A program made the position numbers and the translations under genes. A DNA stretch of 64,000 nt from Sinohyriopsis cumingii (Eukaryota; Mollusca; Bivalvia; Unionida; Unionidae), in the NCBI GenBank assembly GCA_028554795.2, contig CM068841.1:26717308-26781307 (forward strand), written 5' to 3'. This document shows, one piece after another, positions 12,091 through 22,419 of the stretch. The notes under the pieces are model-generated. The model ran no database searches and was not told the origin of the DNA. It saw only the letters and a program-made list of their open reading frames with translations. Each line of letters opens with the position of its first letter. Position 1 is the first letter of the stretch.

Positions 12091-12489
12091 ACTGCTAGGA
12101 TAGAGGAGAAGGAAGAAGAGAGAAAGAAACAAGGAAAGAAAAAAACGATCCTGCCTCACCTCATACTGATACCACTGTGTGAGGTCAGGCCTGAGCTGAG
12201 GACGCTTCCACCACTAGAACGAGCACGACAACTAGCACGACAACCAGCACCACAACCACAACGACGCCAGCTACAGCCACCAATACCAGTGCCAGAGATA
12301 AGGAGACCTCATTATCCACGACTACAAAATAGAAGACAGAGGGAAGTCTTCATTATCCCACAAAGTGAAGACTGAGATGATGAGGCCACTGAACCCGCCT
12401 TTGCGCTCCCAAGAACAGATGTAAATTGGGAGCAGGACTGGAGTAGATGTTGCGTGTGTGGGGCCAGGCCTGGGAGATGTCAGTATTAA
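12091..12489 (+). pseudogene. Basic Pro/Gln/Arg-rich protein gene with histone-type 3' end
   Basis: One frame reads 132 codons with a single internal TGA at 12373-12375 and ends in TAA at 12487-12489. The product is Lys/Glu-rich at its start, Pro/Arg/Gln-rich in the middle (for example PAPQPQRRQLQPPIPVPE) and ends with a Cys cluster, CCVCGARPGRCQY. No upstream ATG remains after the TAA at 12088, so the 5' end is damaged. The stop is 41 nt before a histone-type hairpin. The family is not recognised; the basic proline-rich composition suggests nucleic-acid binding (inference). Confidence 0.45.
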
Positions 12490-12529
12490 GCAGGTGTATC
12501 TGAAGCTAAAAAAAAACAAAAAAAAAACA

Positions 12530-12580
12530 AGCCCTTCTCAGGGCTAACCAAATCTCTTGAAAAGAGACTATTGCCAATTG
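12530..12580 (+). terminator. Histone-type 3' processing hairpin, second copy in element 1
   Basis: AGCCCTTCTCAGGGCT at 12530-12545 forms the same 6-bp stem with loop TCTC and the flanking sequence AACCA. It is followed by TCTCTTGAAAAGAGA (12553-12567), a purine box within a short hairpin, and then by TTGCCAATTGGC. The upstream flank is A-rich. It sits 41 nt downstream of the TAA of the basic Pro-rich gene. Confidence 0.75.
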
Positions 12581-12630
12581 GCGTGAATGTGGAGTAGTGT
12601 TAGTATAAGCACTCACTCCTTTCTTGATGT

Positions 12631-12632
<2 letters not shown>

Positions 12633-12689
<57 letters not shown>
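12633..12689. repeat. (GT)n microsatellite
   Basis: An almost uninterrupted GT dinucleotide run just inside the right terminal repeat array of element 1. ORFs through it (poly Cys-Val) are artefacts. Confidence 0.95.
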
Positions 12690-12691
<2 letters not shown>

Positions 12692-12698
12692 CGTTCAC

Positions 12699-13035
12699 AT
12701 ACGTTTGTGTGGATAGTATATTTTGGGGTTTGTATGAGTGCTCGCAGGTTTGTGTGGATAGTAGAGTGTGTGGGGTTTTTCCTCTTCCCTTTGTGTGGAT
12801 AGTATATTTGGGGTTTGTATGCGTGTGCGTACGTTTGTGTAGATAGTAGAGTGTTTGTTTGTATGCGCTCGAGTACGTCTATGTTGATAGTAGATATTGT
12901 GTTTGTTTTCTTTTTCCTTCCCCTGTGTGGATAGTATATTTGGGGTTTTTATGCGTCCGCGTACGCTTGTGTGGATAGCATATTTGGGTTTTGTTTACCT
13001 CTTCCCTCTGTGTGGATAGTATATTTTGGTTTTAT
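12699..13035. repeat. Right terminal repeat array of element 1
   Basis: At least six copies of GTTTGTGTGGATAGTA or close variants (12702, 12751, 12797, 12833, 12921, 12967, 13006) alternate with GGGGTTTGTATGCGTG-like and TTCCTCTTCCCT-like blocks, giving a compound unit of about 44-90 bp. The segment about 12803-12848 is nearly the reverse complement of 3731-3775, so this array and the left region form terminal inverted repeats. Confidence 0.7.
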
Positions 13036-13048
13036 TTCTTCTTCCCTC

Positions 13049-13066
13049 TCTCTCTCTCTCTCTCTC

Positions 13067-13127
<61 letters not shown>
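13049..13127. repeat. (CT)n(TA)n microsatellite
   Basis: A CT run of about 20 bp passes into a TA run of more than 50 bp, directly outside the right terminal array of element 1. A TA-rich target is compatible with an insertion edge, but no target-site duplication could be read. Confidence 0.95.
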
Positions 13128-13191
13128 TATTATTTAAGGTGGGTCGTGGGCAGTTTTGTCGTCCTCAGACGGTTTCGTGGGCAGATAAAAG

Positions 13192-13221
13192 TTCGTGGGC
13201 AGATTTCCATCTGCCCACGAA
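13192..13221. repeat. Perfect 13-bp hairpin
   Basis: TTCGTGGGCAGAT at 13192-13204 and its exact complement at 13209-13221 flank a TTCC loop. GTGGGCAG also occurs at 13147 and 13176 in direct orientation, so this is a small cluster of the same motif. It may be the end of a short inverted-repeat transposon. Confidence 0.7.
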
Positions 13222-13490
13222 GCACGTCGTCCTTTTCTGCACTCTTGCCACAAATATCAATAAAATAAATGCATATTTACGCTGCTGAATGTTAAATATT
13301 CGATAAATATTCATCTGCAAAATAAATAATTGCCTTTTTACCTATTTATTTCCATTTTTTCATTAATGAATTGAATTGAATAGCACAACTTGAGTTACCT
13401 CCCATTATGTACTAGTATATATTGCACCTTAAAAATAGATTGACCCGGAAGTAGTATGTTTCAAATTTACTGCCCATGATGACAGGGGGT

Positions 13491-13592
13491 CGTTACAAAG
13501 AAAATCAAGGGATGGGGTTCTAACCTGTAACAATATAATATGTTAATAGTGTTACAGGTTAGAACCCAAATCTGTTGATTTTCGTTGTAACG
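13491..13592. repeat. Palindromic element (42-bp imperfect arms)
   Basis: The arm at 13491-13532 is complementary to 13550-13592 with few mismatches around a 17-nt AT-rich spacer. The innermost part (GGGTTCTAACCTGTAACA) pairs perfectly. The layout fits a small MITE or foldback element; the flanks (GCCCATGATGAC on the left, TATGCCCGTGAT on the right) also look weakly complementary. No target duplication is seen. Confidence 0.65.
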
Positions 13593-13639
13593 AGCCACTA
13601 TGCCCGTGATTATTATTGTGAGAGATCAAAACTGCCCGG

Positions 13640-14880
13640 GAACCAGGATGTGGAGTGAATAATCTGCCAATGTCGCCAACAAGCACCATACATATATACT
13701 ATTTATTTTGATATCTAAGAAGTTTTCAATAATGCTAATTAGTAACATTGTAATGAGTGAGCTGTTATATGTCTTTCGAAATACCTCTATTCACTATTGC
13801 TGGTCTTGAGCCCAAACTAAGAGGATTGTGGCTGTCATTAGAAATACAAGTGATACCATTTATTTAAATCCAGGCTTAGTAAGTTCATAACTTCACTTAA
13901 GTTCATATTATATGCTGCTGCATTTTCTTCTCTCAGTCTACCATTAACAACGACAACAAAAGAAAAATGGTGTTTACTCAGAATTTGTTCCTATATTTAT
14001 CAAAAAATTTGTTTTGGAACAGATATTTTGTTGGAAAAGCTGAAAGAATAAAATTGGGGGAAAATCATGATGGTATAATAATACAATTGTTTACTTATAA
14101 TAAAAGAATACTGGATTTAGTGTACAACATCCTTGCAATAATTAAATGGCATTGTGAATATGCAGAACCCCAATTCTTTAATGTACATGTACTGTTTAAG
14201 GTACAAAACTGTTTTGCATACTTCATAACTTATTTCTCTAATAGTGCAAATAATAGGAGACAGAAGACATTTAGAAAGAATTAATTTGTCAAAATAAGTT
14301 AAATATCAAGATTAGTTTAATGGACGTTTGAAAATTTACTATTAAAGTAAAATTGCCTTTTTTTGAGAGAAAAATCCTAATAGTAATACACGTAATTTTA
14401 TTTAAATTAGCAGTAATGTAGAGGATGCTGATTTATTTATGAAATATACCATAAACGTGTGTTTCATGTTCATTACTCCAAAGTAAAATACCCAAGAACC
14501 ACCTCAGAAAATCAGTAATGACATATTCACGTAAAACACAAAACACAATTCTAAAAAAGTGATGGAGATGCAGTTATCAGCTGTGAGTCACATAGCTAAC
14601 ACATGTTGAGTAGCAGACTGGATGATTGGTATGGAACGAATTGTATTTGCCTTGTCAGAATAGTTGGTAAAGATTTTAAGAGGACTTCCTGGTTGGAAAA
14701 AAGTGAATTGGAGAAATGTATTATTTTTTTCATCGTATGTGTCCTTGTTTCACTTCATTAATAATAATGATATGACTTTTGACAAATCTTTTTGTCCGAG
14801 TGACTCAATGCTGATAAGTGTAAAAAAATGTCGAGGCTGCGACAGATGTGTCCTCTGTAGAAATGGGTGTTTATTAAACT
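13640..14880. other. Gene-free AT-rich spacer
   Basis: No supported coding sequence. The ORFs at 13967-14284 and 14664-14882 have the composition of AT-rich non-coding DNA and show no motif. I see no RNA gene or repeat with a defined unit. Confidence 0.5.
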
Positions 14881-14919
14881 AGGTCAAAATTAGGTAGTGT
14901 AAAAATAGGAAGTGGAACA

Positions 14920-16600
14920 ATACACAATATGGAAAACGCTCGCTGTGGAAGACATTGGGCGGACATACAGATACATCAAGATGTATTTAATAAGATTCAT
15001 ACACATATTATATACTGTTGTATAGCTCTCCTTGTATGCTTCAGATTTATACTATAAACATTGAAGTTTGTGATACCGAGACAAACGGCAATGGAAGATG
15101 CACGTATCAAGGTTATGAAGATTGTTAAATTCACAAGCGATACAGAGTCAAATATACCAAAACTTTCATATTGCATTTTCTTACATTTCTACTATCACAG
15201 ATCGATTTAGACTGATGCGAAACCTATCAATTTATATCAAATTTGTCAAAATCGGGGTTTATTTACTATTGTTATGAGTTATTCACCTGTATGGAAAACG
15301 ATCGTATAGGAAGACATTAGGCGAAATGACAGACAAAGGAAGATATACTTAATAAGATACATACACATACTATTTACAGTTGTACGGCTTTAATTATATG
15401 CTTTAGATATATAGCAATAGCATCGAAATATGTAGTACGATCGCAAAACGGCAATGGTAGATTCACGTAGCAAGGATATGCAGATCGGTAAAGTCGCACC
15501 CGATATTCAGTAAAAAGAACAAAACCTTCTATTTTGCATTTTCACACATGTCTATTGGCACAGATCGATTTAGTATGATTAGAAACATATCAATTAAAAT
15601 CAAATTTGTCATCTGATATCAAATGTGTCAAAACCGTTGTTTTTGCGATTGTTATGACTTATTCGCCCATATGAAAAACTTTCGTATAGGTCGGATCTAG
15701 GCGCACGGACAGACAAATAAAGACGTGCTTATTAAGATATATACACACATTTTATAATATTGTATAGTTTTAATTCTATACTTCAGATCTCTAATATTAG
15801 CATCGAAGTATGTGCTACAATCACAAAACGGGAAGGGTGTATTAAAGTAGCAAGCATATGAAGATCGGTAAAGTCGCACCCGATATTCCGTAAAAAGTGG
15901 AACTTTTTTATTTTGTATTTTCACACACGTCTATTGGCACAAATCGATTTAGGCAGATGAGAACCTATATATTAATATGAAATTTGTCAAAAGCTGTGTT
16001 TGTTTACTATTGGTATAAATTATTCACCTATATGGAAACCGTTCGGATAGGAAGGCATCGGGTGCACAAACAGACATATGAAACCGTACTTAATAAGATA
16101 CATACACATATTATTTAATGTTGTACATCTTAAATTATATGCTTCAAATCTATAGTATTAGCATCCAAGTATGTGCTACTATCGCAAAACGGGAAGGGTA
16201 GATGCACATATCAAGGATATGAAGATCGGTAAAGTCGCAAGCAATAATGAGTCATAAATACCAACTTTTTTGTTATTAATTTTCTCGACTTTTTTTGGCA
16301 CAGATCGATTTAAACTGATGAGAAACCTATACATTGATATTATATATGTCGAAATATATGGTTGTTTAAGATTGGTACAACTAATTTACCTATATGGAAA
16401 ATCTTTGTGTTGGAAGGTATTTGGCGCACGGAAAGACAAATGAAGACGTACTTAATAATATATGTAAACATGTTATATGCTGTTGTTTAGCTTTAATTTT
16501 ATGCTTGAAATCAGTAGTATTAGCATCGAAGTATGTTGTAACCCCCCTCCCCTTAGTACGCTACTGCAAGCAGACTTTGTTAAATGCTAAGAGACACTAA
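14920..16600. repeat. Satellite-like tandem array, about 365 bp unit (array 1)
   Basis: About 4.6 copies of one unit. The phrase ATGGAAAACG or a close variant recurs at 14929, 15291, 15671, 16032 and 16394 (spacings 361-380). Each unit also has GACAGACAAATGAAGACGTA-like, AGATCGGTAAAGTCGCA-like and CACAGATCGATTTA-like landmarks. Copies are well diverged. The same unit forms the larger array at 26262-29240. Confidence 0.85.
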
Positions 16601-16745
16601 TTGCTCGAAAATTATAATTTAAAAAATATTTATGTATTTATGGACTCGTATATTATAACCTTATAATGCGCCTTCATTTTCCATCAGGTAGGTCTCCAGG
16701 TCGAGTTGTCATGAAAAACAGGAACCAGTATCGTACATTCTTTAC
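16600..16745. repeat. Conserved flank of the satellite array
   Basis: The sequence after the last unit (from about 16540, CCCCTCCCCTTAGTA, through TCAGGTAGGTCTCCAGGTCG at 16685) is matched by 29205-29410 after array 2. The array and its flank therefore move or duplicate together, as in transposons that carry an internal tandem array. Confidence 0.7.
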
Positions 16746-16945
16746 TAAGCGACTTCTCCGATGGTGCAATGTGTCTATAGAGCGTCCGCCTCGGATGCGA
16801 GGGGTCGCGTATTCAAACCCCGGCCGAATCATACTAAAGACATAAAAATGGTACTAGCAGCTGCCTCTTTTGGTGCCGATCATTAAGAGGTTAGTGTTCG
16901 GATTAGTCGGCCTGGTGTCAGGATAGTGTGACTGGGTGGGACAAG
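16745..16945 (+). mobile_element. tRNA-derived SINE, truncated
   Basis: It has a tRNA-like head with a degenerate A box (GATGGTGCAATGTG), the anticodon-arm-like AGAGCGTCCGCCTC, and a B box within GTATTCAAACCCC. The body (AAATGGTACTAGCAGCTGCC ... GGCCTGGTGTCAGGAT ... GTGACTGGGTGG) matches the full-length copies at 29411 and 58414. The match ends near 16945, so the 3' tail is missing. Confidence 0.8.
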
Positions 16946-16949
16946 TTTG

Positions 16950-19640
16950 TCTTATGTCCGCTAAAATGCAAAAGCCTACTGAACCAAGTCGAACAGGTTA
17001 CGTATTATACAACTTATTTTCGAGGTTTCAGCGCCCCCCCCCCCCTTAAATGCGTACATATATTATCAGTATACCTCCATGCTCAAGCCTATGCATTTGG
17101 GTTACCCCCACCCCACCCTTCTATGCGTACATACTAAATGGACGGCCCCTAACCATTCATGAGATGGTATTGATTCAAATTTACGAGTGCGATTGTGATG
17201 TACGCATTTCCCTACACAAACACGGGATGGTATTATTCAACCGTACATGTCCACAAAACTATATATATTTATAGATATATGTATACAACCATGGTACATC
17301 AATTAGGTATCTAATTACATAATGACAGTGTAGTGGTTAGCAAATTTGAGAAATATACTTTTTTATTCAGACACCATGCCAAAAGGAAAGAACTAACTTA
17401 CAGTTTACGCTGAACTAAATTAAATTTACTATTTTTGTTTCCAGCATGGTCGGAATATGTTTACATGTTTCATATTAGGAAACAATTTGCATTATGGCTA
17501 AGTATATCTAAGAAGGAAATAAGATGTTCTTACAAACTCTTATTTTGTTGGTGTATTGGTTACCTCTCAACATATGAACCATTCTTTGCCATCTCACGAT
17601 TATAATCCGTATGTACTTAAGCGTTGTCTCATTTGTAGTGTTAATTTTTAAATGTATACTTTGCTTGTAAAATGATCCCACTTTATATAAATGTACAAAC
17701 ACCGCAATCGTGATGTGCTTACAGGAATACATTCTTCTGAGTTCTACTGAAGTCAGTTATTCAGTATAATTTGTAAAACGATATGGACTGATTGATAAAA
17801 GTGACTGTTTTCTTTACTTTGGTTTGTCGCAATATTTTTCTAACACAGTACTAATATACACTGGTCACACATGACGCCCCAAAGAAGCAGTTGTAGTTAA
17901 TTCTTTTTTACCTGTAGTAATGGGATTTTTACAATATATGGCTGTGGCAGATGTACGTCGATTATCAGACAATGGTCGGCTTTTGCACTATTCGCTTATT
18001 TCCCTACTTCGAGTGCGGACTGATTGACCGTTAAGCAAAATCTCAAATAATCTCTGCGATTTATGTGCAACGTACGATATTGTCCCCAGTGTTTATTTAA
18101 TTCCATCATCGTTTAACAAAACTTCTTTTCTTATCCTCTCTAAATCAACTTTTGTTGACCAAAGACAATACATTTTATAAGCAAGGCAGAACGCAAAATC
18201 ACATTACCCATCCACGAGTACAATGAAAATATGTAAACAAAAATAGTTAATAAAATTCCAAGGTATGTATAATATTGTAATATATTTTGGAGTATGCGCA
18301 TTTGTTTACCGCTCTCCATTTTAAGGATTCCTTATATACTTGCTTGAATATGGGAAGTCGGTGCTGGGATTATAGTCTTTAGACCAAAATAATTAGCCAA
18401 TTACTAGGGGCAAACGTTACGGAGTGAAGTGTAAGTGAGTTTCAAGATGACATGGTTTACTTTTGGTGAATTCAGGTAAGAGCCGCATGAGTATCCCTGT
18501 CACTCAGTAGTCCCTATTCAAATCTAATTGCGTGAATTGATCGTGTGACTCCAGGTGCAGTATTTATGACTGGAGATTGGTAAATTATACAATGGAATCA
18601 ACAGAAAAGGACTGTTCCGCCGTCGGCGGGCGCCATTTATTGTTGCTGTGGTGGTAAATATGTTACAAAGTTACAGGCGAAATGAAGCTAAAAATCATGA
18701 TTTAAAAGGCCTAAGGTGGCGTAGTAAAAACGGTTCCCTGTATTAGGTTGTTGAGTTGTGTAGTTTCACGGCGTGAAATACTGGCGGTAAGTTACGGAAA
18801 GTTAACGAAGAGAAGCTTTGCAGTTGTGACATTGACATACAATTGGGAAGTTGGGATTTGTGGTCATGTATTAATTAGAGTAACATTACTGATAGATTGG
18901 ACGCGTTGGACTTTCCAGTTTGCAGAAGTAGTTGTACAGGATTCCTTTGAATCGGGGAAACCTATGACTCGTAGCGGGATTCGCGCAAGGGCTTGACATC
19001 GCTCGGTCAAGAAACCCATTTGGTTGATACAATATTTCTTGCGTGAGCATAATGCAAATGTGTATATTGGCTTGCACTGTTTGCAGCTATGATGTACGAT
19101 GTTAAGATCTCAGTCGGTCAGGATATTCTTTAACAACGGTATCTTTTTCCTAACACGTCTTTCAATACGGTACCATTTACCCCTTGCAATAAAGTATATC
19201 AGTTGGAGGTTGAGGATGAACTACTCGATATTGAATTTCTCTAAGTACTGTTTGGTCAATGTTCGGATCTCATTATCTTGTTATTGCAAAAAATATATAT
19301 TGGTTATAATCAATTACACCTTTAGTTTTATGATTATTTAGACATTCTATATAAATCCAGCATGGTATCAGTTAATATTTCGACGATATTGTTATATGTG
19401 ACCAGTACATTTGAACATGTATGATTATAAACAGTAAAATTAGGCATTTAAACTGTAGGAAAAAAAATTCTACTGAAAAATGTTTCATCAGCATAAAAAA
19501 CTAAGGCTTGTCAAATCCGAGACTAGCAATATTTTATAGTACCTATATTTGCTCTTTTCAGGCCAAGTTCTCACGTAATGGCTTGTTTTAGTAGATTGCT
19601 TGTTTTTGTGTGGGGTTTTTTTTCGTGCTCCCACACAAAA
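16950..19640. other. Gene-free stretch
   Basis: No supported gene. It includes a C homopolymer at 17034-17045, AT-rich spacer, and a short CpG-rich block CCGCCGTCGGCGGGCGCCAT (18619-18638) with a YY1-like GCCAT core that could be part of a promoter. No coding exon can be attached to it. Confidence 0.45.
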
Positions 19641-19644
19641 TGCG

Positions 19645-19700
19645 CATGCGCGGAATTTATTTTCCGTTGCCATGACGTATAAAAGTTACCGGCCATGCAC
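19645..19700 (+). promoter_or_regulatory. Promoter-like NRF-1 / TATA cluster
   Basis: TGCGCATGCGCGG (about 19648-19660) matches the palindromic NRF-1 site, followed within 30 nt by TGACGTATAAAAG, a half CRE merged with a TATA box. The order and spacing are promoter-like on the plus strand. No ORF or exon downstream can be recognised, so it may be a chance match or an orphan or transposon promoter. Confidence 0.35.
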
Positions 19701-20595
19701 CAACATTTTTCTTTATACATCAGATTTGCATAACATGATTAAAAGTAGTTATACTTGAACAAAAAGAACCAAAAAAAACCTATAAAGTGTACAGAAAAAA
19801 TAATTTAATTTCTCGAAATAAAAGTATACATCACTGTTACTTAGATACGATTTTCCACCTATAGAGGACGCCAGCAGGAAATGACGTACATTTATCCCCA
19901 CAAGACGAAGTACTGGGGGGGGGGGCCGGCACCAGACAGACCCCCCACCCCACTTTTCCAAAACATTATAGTGTTTTATGTGTATTTATCCACCCCCCCC
20001 CCCATGTGTTGTATGTTTTATATTATGCAAAAGAATTTAGGTCAAAAAAATTTAATTCTCCTTTTTAACGGGGTATTTCTTTTAAAACCTAGTTTTATCT
20101 ATAGGGTTGTTTTTCCGAATAGGTTTCTATCTTTCCATCACCTGACTTGAAATCCCTTCGCTATACTCTTGGTTGACCTTGGCTAGAGGTTGCCTATATC
20201 CCGTGTGTGCTATATATATATATGCTATAGTTTGTGTATGCTATATTTTGCTTCCATGTTGGGTAGCCTTTATTTTTTCCCAAATCTCCCCAGTAATCTT
20301 AGGACCTTATAATCGGATCAAGAAAAGGTTTATTTTTATTTATTTAATATATTTTTGAATTTTGGCTAAGTAACGGTGTATTATAATTTAATTAAGAAAA
20401 AAAAAAACTTAATGTGTTCTGTGTGCAAATATATTGTGTCATTATTCACATATTGGATTTGTAAATTGAAATCCGCTGTACTCGAGTTGGAGTCCATACA
20501 CTTTTTTATTTGCTTGTATTTCTCCCACCTAGAGTTAGGCCGTCTCAAATTATTTATTGGATTTCTGCCAAAATCTCTAAAAATGGTTGTTCTTC
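19701..20595. other. Gene-free stretch with homopolymer runs
   Basis: Contains a G run (about 19915-19925) and a C run (about 19991-20003) plus AT-rich spacer. No coding or RNA gene signal. Confidence 0.5.
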
Positions 20596-20597
20596 CC

Positions 20598-20633
20598 ACA
20601 CACACACACACACACACACATACACACACACAG
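20598..20633. repeat. (CA)n microsatellite
   Basis: A CA run interrupted once by TACA; reading frames through it are artefacts. Confidence 0.95.
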
Positions 20634-20639
20634 TGGGGA

Positions 20640-21420
20640 TTTACCGTACAGTGCGAGAGCTGCACATTTTGAGCAAATAGAATTAGAAGAGAGACTTATT
20701 AGATCCTTTGTTTTCGTGTATGTATGTAAAGTTTCCTATATGAGGTGTTTTTCCCGACTCTTTCATAGCCCCATGACGTCATTATCTCGTTCTTTTCCCA
20801 TATAGTTTCTCTGTCCCGATAATTAGGATTTGTGATAGTTTACGTAATATAATTAAAGTCTATTTAATTGTTTAATTTTAATTGTAATGGATAATAAAAA
20901 GAAACTGAAGCTGTTTAGGAAAATTTATAAGAATCTAAAAGGGTGGCGGCTACAGCAGATTCCAATCCGGGGTGGGGGTATGAGGGCAAGGGTTCACTTT
21001 GTGATGGTCCCCTTTAAGGGGAGATTATCCATTGCCCCATCTCCCTCCCCTTCTTTTCACCCTTTGCAGCCCCGTCCCTCCCATTCACAAATCTTCCTAG
21101 AAGTTCTTTTTTCTAATTAATTTGAAAGGATTACAAAAAAATTTGCCTATTCATTTTTTTTATGTTTATGACTTGGTCACACGCCATCATGGTTTTAGTT
21201 ATGTTATCTGTTATTTTTCCTATTAAAGTTTTGTTAAAGTTGCCGTCTTGATATAAAACTTGGTTTCTTCTGTATTTTTATTTCTTGGATATCTCCATAA
21301 TTAATTGTATCCTGTCTTGTTTCCTAAACTCGCACTGTGCCATCGCATGATATTTTGTGAAGTTCGCACATTTGCACATGAGATAATTTACATGTATGCA
21401 TATGTCGTGTAGATATCTGA
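20640..21420. other. Gene-free stretch, possibly LINE 3' region
   Basis: No ORF of substance. It is adjacent to the L1-like fragment on the minus strand, so part of it may be that element's 3' untranslated region. I cannot define its end. Confidence 0.35.
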
Positions 21421-21423
21421 ATA

Positions 21424-21693
21424 TCAAGCTTTGTATTTTTGGAGAGCCGATGTTGGTCCAGTACCTCTAAGGTCTGTCCCAATTAACCGAGATATTTCCT
21501 CCTCTACTTTATTTTTAATTTTAGAGGTTAAATTTTCCCTTATCCAATTATATGTTTCCTTAGTTTCAATTCCCCAAAGTTCCTCATTTTCCCTATATTT
21601 ACATAAAAGTTCCTTTATGCTTCTAAAGGTCCTTGTTGTTTCTAGTCTTTTTACCAGTTTATTATTTTTGTAGATGTCACTTATGTTTTTCAT
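21424..21693 (-). pseudogene. L1/Tx1-like LINE fragment (post-RT region)
   Basis: A 90-codon open frame includes YNWIRENLTSKIKNKVEEE. The LINE at 30434-33787 has a matching segment, HAWIREEVTKNIKCRVEQD, near 33345-33405. Shared spacing and residues show the two belong to the same family region, between the reverse transcriptase and the C-terminal Cys motif. Only this piece is readable here; RT and endonuclease are absent. The fragment is on the opposite strand to the larger copy. Confidence 0.6.
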
Positions 21694-21779
21694 GCTAAAA
21701 CCAAACCAGTAAATGTATAAAGCTTCCTAAGGGGTTTTGGGTTGGATATTTACTTCTTTTACATTATAAATTAAATACT

Positions 21780-22410
21780 AGAGAGGAGGCCTAACTCGAA
21801 TCGGGAGAAACACAAATAAATAAAGAAAGAAAGTGCGGACCCTGACTCGAATACAGCCTACCTCATTTTGAAAATAGACTTTAATGTGAGAAACACCACA
21901 CCATAGTCAATCACATAAAACAAAAGGTTTTATTTTAATTTCAAATGGTAGTATACCGTTCATCTCGCCGGAATTCTAAATTGCAAATTAATTCAAAAGC
22001 AACTAAATTTATACCAGGACAAACAAATAAATTTGAAAAGTCCATAGAAAAATATATATTAAGACAACAGAGACAAATTTGACATAGTATTGCTGTCCCT
22101 ACACACAGACTATATAGCATACACACACCATAGCATTGATACACATAGCATACACGGAACATAGAAAATTCTTGACAAAGATCACTAAAAATCAAGGATA
22201 TGAAATCTGAAAATGGGAATAAGACCCATGTTTCAGACTACTACCCTTTAGAAAACACTAGGACTAATTATAAACTAAAAGTTTGATCAAAATTTCTTTT
22301 TTAAACTTTAAACAAGCACACACATCTTGGGGTATACAAGAGTACATGAAAACACTTTATTTTTTGTGTGGTGGGGGTCATCTGTCTGGCGCCCCCCCCC
22401 CCCCCATGAT
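21780..22410. repeat. Dispersed repeat, copy A
   Basis: It matches 34430-35060 in the same orientation. Landmarks in order: GGAGGCCTAAC with CGA, an AATAAAGAA stretch, TATAGCATACACAC, CCCTTTAGA(A/T)AACACTA, and a T-rich run ending in ATCTGTC(T/C)G and a C homopolymer. The two copies are clearly related but diverged. No coding potential; the repeat class is unknown. Confidence 0.6.
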
Positions 22411-22419
22411 ACTTTCGTA

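Larger units (their letters stand above)
3640..13035 (+). mobile_element. Element 1: decayed protein-primed PolB virus-like element
   Basis: The boundaries are set by repeat arrays at both ends that carry the same motif in opposite orientation (TACTATCCACACAAAC on the left at about 3733-3750; GTTTGTGTGGATAGTA repeatedly on the right from about 12700). Between them lie a family B DNA polymerase of Polinton/adintovirus type, several unrecognised broken ORFs, and two small basic genes, each ending in a histone-type hairpin. All readable genes are on the plus strand and all carry frameshifts or stops, so this is an old copy. No integrase, ATPase, protease or hexon-type capsid could be recognised, so the element may belong to a divergent or reduced lineage. 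The exact ends are uncertain. Confidence 0.7.

Noticed and set aside
12587..12846. ORFs of Cys-Val repeats
   Set aside because: Products of the GT microsatellite and the terminal repeat array.
13026..13288. Ser-Leu and Ile-Tyr repeat ORFs
   Set aside because: Translation of the CT and TA microsatellites.
14920..16600. CRISPR-like array
   Set aside because: Units are about 365 bp, contiguous and diverged throughout, in a eukaryotic context; this is a satellite-type repeat.
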